Shown in pieces: positions 1-5,506 of a stretch of DNA of 6,170 nt. How positions within the stretch are numbered: position 1 is the stretch's first letter; each line of letters begins with the position of its first letter. The position numbers and the translations under genes are program-made. The stretch is from Bacteroidales bacterium (GTDB taxonomy: Bacteria; Bacteroidota; Bacteroidia; Bacteroidales; JAAUTT01). The stretch covers positions 1-6,170 of the forward strand of contig JAAUTT010000294.1 in NCBI GenBank assembly GCA_012031335.1, read 5' to 3'. Under the pieces are notes generated by a model, which saw only the letters and a list, made by a program, of their open reading frames with translations, searched no databases and was not told the DNA's origin.

Positions 1-1
1 T

Positions 2-268
2 TTTTCAGTTGAATCCATTTTTTCACAGAAAATAATATGGAAAAACACCGTTGTTCCTTACCAGAATGATTCGGTTATCCTCTATTTACAAAATCCCCGT
101 GGCACTATTCAATGGGAAGTGTCAGCCGATAAAACTAACTGGGCTTCTTTACCCGGAAAAACAAGTGAATCGTTGATGTTTCATGTTGACAGTTCAGCGT
201 ATTACCGTGCAAAAATAACTGAGGGCACCTGTAATGTGATTTACAGTGATACCATTTTTATTGCTGAA
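2..268 (+). other. Ig-like domain (partial at left edge)
   Basis: About 89 residues precede FISUMP 1. The stretch IQWEVSADKTNWASLPG, then AYYRAKITEGTC and a terminal YSDTIFI, follows the pattern common in Bacteroidota Ig-like/PKD-neighbour domains: QW..S.D...W..., then YYR......C....YS. It differs from the A/B/C repeats downstream, lacking RG.CW and YVRAYA. Its N-terminal boundary lies off the window or near base 40-60 (PYQNDSVILYL). Family assignment is by pattern only. Confidence 0.5.
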
Positions 269-712
269 GTATATGATGCTCGTACCGGACAGGTTTATGA
301 AGCAGTAAAAATAGGCTCCGATTATTGGATGGCTGAAAATCTGGACTTTTATACGCCAGAAGGATCTTATTATTACAATAACGATAGCGTAAACCATTCA
401 ATTTATGGTCGCCTTTATAGTTGGGAAACAGCGTTAGATGCTTGCCCCGCAGGTTGGCACCTTCCTACTGAAAAAGAGTGGCAAAATCTTGAAATTGCAA
501 TGGGAATTGATGCCATTGAAGTTTTAAATACCGGATGGAGAGGAACAGATGAAGCCTTTCAATTATTCGTTGATGGTGAAGCAGATTTTAATATTTTTAT
601 TTGGAGGTCAAAGGTATCCAAGCGGATTTTTACCGACGACAGTCTGGTGCTACATTCTGGACTTCGGAAGAATATGACAATGAGAAAGCTTATTACCGTG
701 GATTTAACATAG
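2..712 (+). CDS. Fragment 1: Ig-like segment and most of FISUMP 1
   Basis: Frame 2 is open from base 2 to the TAG at 710-712. The GTG at 119 and the ATG at 176 both fall inside the Ig-like domain, and coding sequence with the same character continues 5' of them, so the real start is upstream of the window. Residues encoded at 2-268 form an Ig-like domain, and FISUMP 1 begins at 269. Genuine protein sequence in this frame ends near 594: from there to 712 the frame gives non-homologous residues, while WRGTDE upstream and GGQRYPSG downstream belong to the same domain. The TAG is therefore an artefact of the broken frame, not the true C-terminus. Confidence 0.8.
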   Translation, partial: FSVESIFSQKIIWKNTVVPYQNDSVILYLQNPRGTIQWEVSADKTNWASLPGKTSESLMFHVDSSAYYRAKITEGTCNVIYSDTIFIAEVYDARTGQVYEAVKIGSDYWMAENLDFYTPEGSYYYNNDSVNHSIYGRLYSWETALDACPAGWHLPTEKEWQNLEIAMGIDAIEVLNTGWRGTDEAFQLFVDGEADFNIFIWRSKVSKRIFTDDSLVLHSGLRKNMTMRKLITVDLT

Positions 713-783
713 AACATGGAGACATTCACAAAGATGTTTATTCAAAAGAATTTTCATATTCGGTACGATGCGTTAGAAATAAT
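269..783 (+). other. FISUMP domain 1 (TIGR02145-like), frame-broken
   Basis: About 172 residues after frame repair. Motifs in order: IGSDYWMAENL, YYYNNDSV, YGRLYSWETA, CPAGWHLPTEKEWQNLE, GWRGTDEAF, DFNI(L)FGGQRYPSG, FWTSEE, YYRGFN, DIHKD, and YSVRCVRN. These are the family's landmarks, including the two Cys residues (before GWHLP and in VRC). FGGQRYPSGF is in frame 3 at 600-629, FTDDSL in frame 2 at 629-646, and GATFWTS in frame 1 from 646. The domain is therefore spread over three frames. FISUMP is a family of unknown biochemical function, found mainly in exported proteins. Confidence 0.88.
594..648 (+). other. Cluster of three frame breaks in FISUMP 1
   Basis: The frame goes 2 to 3 at the T run 594-598 (one T too many: removing it gives DFNILFGG), 3 to 2 at the T run 627-631 (one T too few: adding it gives SGFFTDD), and 2 to 1 somewhere in 635-648 (one base missing, for example GG 646-647 read short, giving DDSLGATFWTS). 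Net effect is minus one. Repaired, the segment matches the GGQ..Y.SGxF..D....G..FWTS pattern of copies 2-4 at the right length. Confidence 0.8.
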
Positions 784-2580
784 CCTCCGGTTCTGGTTAT
801 AGATTCAACAGATCAGGTTACAGATTCATCGTTTACTGCTTATGTGGATTTTGCCCATGCAGGTGGAGCAAGAATTGATGAAAAAGGTTTATGCTGGAGC
901 GAAAGTCCGGAACCAACAAATACCGATAGCCACGAATCAGCAGGTGAAGGAATTGGTAAAGTGATCTTTTTTATTGATAGTCTGGAACAATCAAAAACCT
1001 ATTATGTCAGGGCATATGTAAAAACGCCACATGATGTGTTTTATAGCGAAGAAATAATTGTAAAAACAAGTGTTACATTGCCCATGGTTACTACCTCGGG
1101 TATTAGTTCAATCGGGTCAAATACTGCTACTGGAGGTGGAAACGCCATATTAAAACCAGGAATGGTTATCTTATCAAAAGGTGTATGCTGGAGTACAAGT
1201 CCAAACCCAACTATAGCCGGAAATAAAACCACCAATGGTACCGGTGGAGGAACATTTACAAGTTCAATAACAGGTCTTAGTCCGAATACATTGTACTACG
1301 TTAAAGCCTATGCCACCGTTGAGGGCGGGGTTTCGTACGGTAACCAGGTTACCTTTACAACTACACCGGTAAACGAAACCGGTACATTTACCGATACGCG
1401 TGATGGAAAATCGTACAATACAATACACATTGGAAATCAATGGTGGATGGCAGAAAACCTGGCCTACAAAATGGATGAAGGATCATGGTTTTACTATGAT
1501 GACAGCGCTACATATTCACAATATGGCAGGTTGTACAATTTTGAGGCAGCCAAAAATGCCTGCCCTGCTGGCTGGCACCTGCCATCGGATAATGACTGGA
1601 AAGCATTGGAAACAAACATAGGCATGAGTGCCGATGTGATTAATAATGTTGACTGGAGAGGTACGAACCAGGCTACACAATTGAAAGTTGGCGGTGCTTC
1701 AGGTTTTAATGCAAAAATGGGAGGACAAAAATACGACTATGGCTCTTTCGCCGATATTGATGTTGTCGGAACCTTCTGGACATCAACGCAAAGTACCGAA
1801 ACAAAAGCTTTTTACAGAGGATTTAATACAAATCATACTGATATTCATCGCGAAGCCTATGCTAAATTATTTGGTTATTCGGTGAGATGTTTAAAAAATT
1901 CACCTGCCGAAGTTGTTCTTGATTCGGTTGAAAGTATAGAGGAATACGGAGCTACTGTTTATATCACAATAAACATAGATGGCGGTACTCCAATTACTGA
2001 AAGAGGGATTTGCTGGGGAACATCTCCGTTACCCACCGTTGGAGGAAGCCATACTGTTAGCGGAACAGGTATCGGAACATTCAATATTGAACTTACTGGT
2101 TTGAATCATACAACTACATATTATGCACGAGCATATGCTATTAATGCTGATGGTACAACCTATTCAAACCAGTTGATGTTCACAACCCTTGTTGCATTAC
2201 CCGTTGTTACTACCACAAACGTAACAAGCATTACCTCAAACTCAGCCGCTTCAGGTGGTAATGTAACTGCAGGCCCCGGACTCACTGTTCTATCAAGAGG
2301 TGTTTGCTGGAATACAACCGGAAATCCGACGGTTTCAAACAGCAAAACTACTAATGGAACCGGAACCGGGACATTTACAAGTGCACTCACTAGCCTTCAG
2401 CCCAATAAGACTTATTATGTAAGAGCTTATGCAACTGTGGCCGGTGGTGTAGGATATGGAAATGAAATATCATTTACAACCCAACCACTTAGTCAAACCG
2501 GAACAGTCACCGATACAAGAGATGGAAAACGTATAAGACTGTTTACATTGGAAATAAATGGTGGCTTGCACAAAACCTGA
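601..2580 (+). CDS. Fragment 2: end of FISUMP 1, A1-B1, FISUMP 2, A2-B2, start of FISUMP 3
   Basis: Frame 1 is open from 592 to the TGA at 2578-2580. Its first possible start, TTG at 601, is not a real initiation site: it lies inside FISUMP 1, and the first residues in this frame up to about 645 do not match the family. Homologous sequence begins with GATFWTS (646-666), which continues FISUMP 1, and runs through two repeat pairs and a complete FISUMP 2. It then enters FISUMP 3 at 2500 (GTVTDTRDGK) and loses frame at the A run 2526-2529, so the last 17 residues before the TGA are out of frame. Confident as part of the giant gene, not as an independent protein. Confidence 0.8.
   Translation: MEVKGIQADFYRRQSGATFWTSEEYDNEKAYYRGFNIEHGDIHKDVYSKEFSYSVRCVRNNPPVLVIDSTDQVTDSSFTAYVDFAHAGGARIDEKGLCWSESPEPTNTDSHESAGEGIGKVIFFIDSLEQSKTYYVRAYVKTPHDVFYSEEIIVKTSVTLPMVTTSGISSIGSNTATGGGNAILKPGMVILSKGVCWSTSPNPTIAGNKTTNGTGGGTFTSSITGLSPNTLYYVKAYATVEGGVSYGNQVTFTTTPVNETGTFTDTRDGKSYNTIHIGNQWWMAENLAYKMDEGSWFYYDDSATYSQYGRLYNFEAAKNACPAGWHLPSDNDWKALETNIGMSADVINNVDWRGTNQATQLKVGGASGFNAKMGGQKYDYGSFADIDVVGTFWTSTQSTETKAFYRGFNTNHTDIHREAYAKLFGYSVRCLKNSPAEVVLDSVESIEEYGATVYITINIDGGTPITERGICWGTSPLPTVGGSHTVSGTGIGTFNIELTGLNHTTTYYARAYAINADGTTYSNQLMFTTLVALPVVTTTNVTSITSNSAASGGNVTAGPGLTVLSRGVCWNTTGNPTVSNSKTTNGTGTGTFTSALTSLQPNKTYYVRAYATVAGGVGYGNEISFTTQPLSQTGTVTDTRDGKRIRLFTLEINGGLHKT
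784..1380 (+). repeat. Fn3-like repeat pair A1 (784-1071) and B1 (1072-1380)
   Basis: A1 (96 residues): VLVIDSTDQVTDSS, then DEKGLCWSESPEPT, then KTYYVRAYV. It is the most divergent A unit. B1 (about 98 residues plus a short linker): LPMVTTSGISSIGSN, ATGGGN, ILSKGVCWSTSPNPT, NGTGGGTFTSSITGL, YYVKAYATVEGGVSYGN, VTFTTT. Each has one conserved Cys followed by Trp. Such units are usually annotated as fibronectin type III-like beta-sandwiches and probably act as spacers between FISUMP modules. The linker PVNETGTFTDTRDGK leads straight into FISUMP 2. Confidence 0.82.
1381..1899 (+). other. FISUMP domain 2 (complete, in one frame)
   Basis: 173 residues, all in frame 1 and the cleanest copy of the domain here. 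Motifs: GTFTDTRDGKSYNTIHIG, NQWWMAENL, SWFYYDDSATYSQYGRLYN, CPAGWHLPSDNDWKALE, WRGTNQATQL, GFNAKMGGQKYDYGSF, VVGTFWTSTQ, FYRGFNTNHTDIHREAY, GYSVRCLKN. Useful as the reference for judging frame breaks in copies 1 and 3. The second motif after GFN is AKMGGQ, where copies 1, 3 and 4 have LFGGQ. Confidence 0.92.
1900..2499 (+). repeat. Fn3-like repeat pair A2 (1900-2190) and B2 (2191-2499)
   Basis: A2 (97 residues): VVLDSVESIEEYGATVYI, GGTPITERGICWGTSPLPT, GTFNIELTGLNHTTTYYA, RAYAINADGTTYSNQ. B2: LPVVTTTNVTSITSNSAA, GGNVTAGPGLTVLSRGVCW, NGTGTGTFTS, YYVRAYATVAGGVGYGNE. A2 resembles A3 (3015-3305) more than it resembles its neighbour B2, and B2 resembles B1 and B3. The pair therefore spread together with its FISUMP domain. 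Both units are intact in frame 1. Confidence 0.87.
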
Positions 2581-3014
2581 AATACTTTACCAGCTCCGGA
2601 TCATGGTATTACAATGAAGATAGTGCACAATATTCGCAGTATGGAAGATTGTACAATTGGCAAACAGCTAATTCTGTTTGTCTAAGCGGATGGCACTTAC
2701 CCAGTGATAATGAATGGAAACAATTGGAAATAGCTGCCGGATTGAGCTCTGCCAATGCAGATGAATCAGGGTGGAGAGGAAGCAATCAGGCAATATCGTT
2801 GTTTGAAAATGGTTCTTTGGGTTTTGATATCCTGTTTGGAGGTCAGAAATATGATTATGGTTCATTTACCGATGTTGGAACAATAGGTGCATTCTGGACT
2901 TCTACTGACGATAACACAGATGCATGGTACAGAGGATTCCATGTTAGCCATGGAGATATTCACCGCGAATCGTATTCAAAAGTATTCGGATATTCGGTTC
3001 GATGTGTTAAAAAC
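2500..3014 (+). other. FISUMP domain 3, one frame break near its start
   Basis: 172 residues after restoring one base at 2526-2529. GTVTDTRDGK is in frame 1; YKTVYIGNKWWLAQNL and everything after it are in frame 3. Motifs: SWYYNEDSAQYSQYGRLYNW, CLSGWHLPSDNEWKQLE, GWRGSNQAISLF, GFDILFGGQKYDYGSFTD, IGAFWTSTDD, AWYRGFHVSHGDIHRESY, GYSVRCVKN. The first Cys is in VCLSGW where the other copies have CP(A/S/T)GW. An extra A in the AAAA run would give GKTYKT, matching GKSYNT and GKTYNT in copies 2 and 4. Confidence 0.9.
2526..2530 (+). other. Frame break (minus one) in FISUMP 3 at an A run
   Basis: GGAAAACG reads DGKRIRLF in frame 1, which fails to match the family. One extra A gives DGKTYKTVYIG, matching copies 2 and 4 exactly in register. 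It produces the artefactual TGA at 2578-2580. Confidence 0.88.
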
Positions 3015-5027
3015 AGTGTTGGTACGGTAATACTTGATTCCATTGCGAATGTTTCAGAGTTTGCCGGTAAAGGTTATGCCCGGGCAACTTCAACTGGTGG
3101 CGCTAATATCACCGAAAGAGGAATTTGCTGGGGAACATCTCCAAATCCGACCACTACCGGGTCAAAAGCTTCAAGTGGAACAGGAACAGGTTCGTATACT
3201 ATCGATCTTACAGGATTGAACAGTTACACCACATATTATGCCCGTGCCTATGTCGTTAATGCAGAAGGTACTGCATATAGCAATGAAATATCTTTTACCA
3301 CCGACGCTGCATTTCCTCCGATTACTACAACTGTCGTAAGTTCTATTACATCAAGCTCGGCCTCAAGTGGAGGTAATATAACCAATACCCCTGGAATTAC
3401 AATTCTTGCAAGAGGAGTATGCTGGAGTAAAAATCCAAATCCTACCATCAGCAACAATAAAACTACCGATGGTACAGGATCTGGAACTTTTACCAGTTCA
3501 ATTACCGGATTGAGTTCAAATACAACTTATTATGTAAGGGCTTATGTTACTGTAAACGGTGGTACTGCTTATGGTAACGAACGAACGTTCAAGACAACAA
3601 ATCAGTTTGCTACTTCAACGGTTACCGATCCGAGAAACGGTAAAACCTATAATACAATTCAAATACAAAACCGTTGGTGGATGGCACAAAACCTGAGTTA
3701 TAACAGACCGGAATCATGGTTTTACAACAACGATAGTGCAGGATTTTCAACTTACGGAAGAATGTATACCTGGCAGCAGGCATTAACAGCTTGTCCGTCA
3801 GGATGGCATGTGGCTTCTGATAATGAATGGAAAGAGCTTGAACTTGCCTTAGGTATGGATGCCGGAGTTGTAGATAATGAAGGGTGGAGAGGTACCGATC
3901 AGGGATACCAAATGTTTGCTGACAGTTCATCGGGTTTTGAAGTATTGTTTGGCGGTCAAAGGTACTCAAGCGGTAATTTCCAGGATGTTACAACCATTGG
4001 GACTTACTGGACATCAACAGAAAGTGGTCCGGATAATGCATGGTACAGAGGATTTAATTCTGCGCGTGGTGATATCCATCGCGAAGACTATTCTAAGTTA
4101 AATGGGTACTATGTACGCTGTACACAAAATAAAATCCCTGAGCTTACAACCAAAGCAGCAACATCAATTACCGATTCGTCTGTGTTTACCGGTGGAATTA
4201 TTACAACCGATGGTGGTGCAGCCATTACAACCCGTGGAGTTTGTTGGGGTACATCGCACAATCCGGTAGTTAGTGCCGATACCACCAAAAATGGTACGGG
4301 TACAGGCGAATTTACCAGTTTTGTCGATAATTTGACCCCGGGAGTAACCTATTACATCAGGGCTTATGCCACAAACAGTGTAGGAACCGGTTATGGAAAT
4401 GAAATTACCATTACCACGAACACAACAATACCTGAAATTACAACTGTAGCTATTTCTTCTATAACAGATAGTTCTGCTGTTTCAGGTGGTACAATCATTA
4501 GCAATGGAGGTCAGCCAATTCTTGCAAAAGGTGTTTGCTGGAGAATTTCTTCAAATCCTACCACAGCAAATGATACCACATTAAACGGAACAGGGTCGGC
4601 TTCATTTGCAAGTACTTTGAAAAACCTGTTGCCCAATCAAAATTATTATGTACGAGCCTATGCACGTAACAGCAACGGAACAGCTTATGGAAATGAAGTT
4701 ATGTTCCAAACGAACAAAGGTTTACCTAAAGTAACCACCTCGGCAATTACAAGCATTACCGACTCTTCAGCGAACGGAGGCGGAAACATTACGTCGAATG
4801 GTGGGGATCCCGTTATCGCAAGAGGTTTATGCTGGAGTACTTCTCAAAACCCAACCATTTCCAATGATTCAACATTAAATGGTAGTGGAAGTGGAGCCTT
4901 CACCGGAAAACTGGAAGATTTGGCACCCAATACAACCTATTACGTAAGAGCGTATGCCCGGAATAGTGTAGGAGTTGGATATGGAAATCAGGTTTCATTC
5001 TCAACTGCTGTGGGTTACCTGTTGTAA
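2530..5027 (+). CDS. Fragment 3: FISUMP 3, A3-B3, FISUMP 4, C1 to C3
   Basis: Frame 3 carries family sequence from the Tyr codon at 2532 (YKTVYIGNKWWLAQNL) to about 5015, ending at an artefactual TAA at 5025-5027. An ORF caller would begin at TTG 2649, but that codon is the Leu of the conserved YGRLYNW motif inside FISUMP 3, so homology extends about 117 bases further upstream. The piece contains most of FISUMP 3, repeat pair A3-B3, all of FISUMP 4, and repeat units C1, C2 and C3. Its end, STAVG, continues directly into LPVVTTSAIGSIT in frame 2. No stop codon interrupts the piece. Confidence 0.8.
3015..3617 (+). repeat. Fn3-like repeat pair A3 (3015-3305) and B3 (3306-3617)
   Basis: A3 (97 residues): VILDSIANVSEFAGKGY, GGANITERGICWGTSPNPT, TGSYTIDLTGLNSYTTYYA, RAYVVNAEGTAYSNE. 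B3: FPPITTTVVSSITSSSAS, GGNITNTPGITILARGVCW, DGTGSGTFTSSITGL, YYVRAYVTVNGGTAYGNE. B3 keeps the Pro-Gly before the Ile/Val-Leu-x-(R/K)-G-V-C-W strand and the TV.GG turn that mark B units. It is followed by the short linker NQFATS, then FISUMP 4. Confidence 0.87.
3618..4130 (+). other. FISUMP domain 4 (complete, in one frame)
   Basis: 171 residues in frame 3. Motifs: TVTDPRNGKTYNTIQI, NRWWMAQNLSY, SWFYNNDSAGFSTYGRMYTW, CPSGWHVASDNEWKELE, GWRGTDQGYQMF, GFEVLFGGQRYSSGNF, IGTYWTSTESG, AWYRGFNSARGDIHREDY, GYYVRCTQN. Small departures from the other copies are WHVAS in place of WHLPS and GYYVRC in place of GYSVRC. This copy ends the [FISUMP-A-B] series: a longer array of C units follows instead of an A-B pair. 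Confidence 0.92.
5013..5016 (+). other. Frame break (minus one) at the C3/C4 junction
   Basis: GGGTTACC reads VGYLL-stop in frame 3. One extra T (or G) gives AVGLPVVTTSAIGSIT, the standard unit junction seen as KGLPKVTTS and GDLPIVTTS elsewhere. It creates the artefactual TAA at 5025-5027. Confidence 0.87.
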
Positions 5028-5506
5028 CTACGTCGGCCATTGGATCAATTACTTCTGTTTCTGCTTCATCGGGCGGAAACGTAACTTCAGCTGGCGGAGG
5101 AACAATCTCTGAAAGAGGTATATGTTATAGTTCAACAGTTTTGACGCCTACCCTTTCTGAAGCCCATACCAGCAATGGTACAGGAACAGGAGTATTTACA
5201 TCAAACATGACCGGTTTAACCCGGAATACCAAATATTATGTCAGGGCTTATGCAACAAACAGCGAAGGAACATCTTATGGAGATACCCTGAGTTTTACCA
5301 CTAAAGGTGATTTACCGATAGTGACAACATCTGCCGTAAGTTCCATTACAATTGATGAAGCTCAATGCGGTGGCAACGTTACCGATGATGGTGGAAAACC
5401 TGTTACCGCAAGAGGTTTATGCTGGAGTTCAACTGTTCCATTGCCAACCCTTTCCGACAGCTATTCCGAAGATGGTGCGGGAACCGGTACTTCACCCGTA
5501 CAATGA
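5015..5506 (+). CDS. Fragment 4: repeat C4 and first part of C5
   Basis: Frame 2 resumes with LPVVTTS at 5015 and runs to a TGA at 5504-5506. TTG 5141 is the first common start codon in the frame but sits within repeat C4 (STVLTPT), so it is not an initiation site. Repeat C4 is complete. C5 is read as far as DGAGTGT, after which frame is lost at TT 5491-5492. The missing half of C5, FTRTMTGLTRNTKYY, follows immediately in frame 1. Confidence 0.78.
   Translation, partial: LPVVTTSAIGSITSVSASSGGNVTSAGGGTISERGICYSSTVLTPTLSEAHTSNGTGTGVFTSNMTGLTRNTKYYVRAYATNSEGTSYGDTLSFTTKGDLPIVTTSAVSSITIDEAQCGGNVTDDGGKPVTARGLCWSSTVPLPTLSDSYSEDGAGTGTSPVQ
5491..5492 (+). other. Frame break (minus one) inside repeat C5
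   Basis: ACTTCACCC reads GTSPVQ-stop in frame 2. One extra T gives GTGTFTRTMTGLTRN, matching GTGVFTSNMTGLTRN in C4. It creates the artefactual TGA at 5504-5506. Confidence 0.88.

Larger units (their letters stand above)
269..3617 (+). repeat. Three tandem copies of a 1.12-kb [FISUMP-A-B] super-repeat
   Basis: FISUMP starts fall at 269, 1381, 2500 and 3618. With frame breaks repaired, the copies measure about 371, 373 and 373 codons. Within each copy the order FISUMP, A unit, B unit is identical, and units in the same position resemble each other across copies (A2 with A3; B1, B2 and B3 together). The copies are divergent in DNA, so the amplification is not very recent. The fourth FISUMP starts a new arrangement with six C units. 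Confidence 0.85.

Noticed and set aside
37..39. ATG at 37 as the start of a gene
   Set aside because: It is in frame 1 and hits a TGA after ten codons, whereas frame 2 is open from the left edge and encodes the Ig-like domain.
1400..1885. Short plus-strand open frames at 1400-1621 and 1688-1885, and similar ones at 3034-3219, 3877-4101 and 5352-5555
   Set aside because: They are out of frame with the conserved domain sequence covering the same bases.
3622..3969. 115-codon open frame on the minus strand
   Set aside because: It lies wholly antisense to the well-conserved FISUMP 4, has no recognisable domain, and is explained by codon bias of the sense gene. The other minus-strand frames (for example 1041-1235, 2160-2390, 3248-3457, 5544-5756) are shadows of the repeats in the same way and even resemble each other.
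601..5143. TTG codons at 601, 2649 and 5141 as gene starts
   Set aside because: All three fall inside conserved domains whose N-terminal part is encoded just upstream in another frame, and no convincing ribosome-binding region precedes them.
2526..5492. Programmed minus-one ribosomal frameshifting at each break
   Set aside because: All breaks are net minus one, which invites the idea. However, no site has a proper X XXY YYZ slippery heptamer (GGGTTAC at 5012-5018 is only a near match), and four successive events in one protein would leave almost no full-length product.
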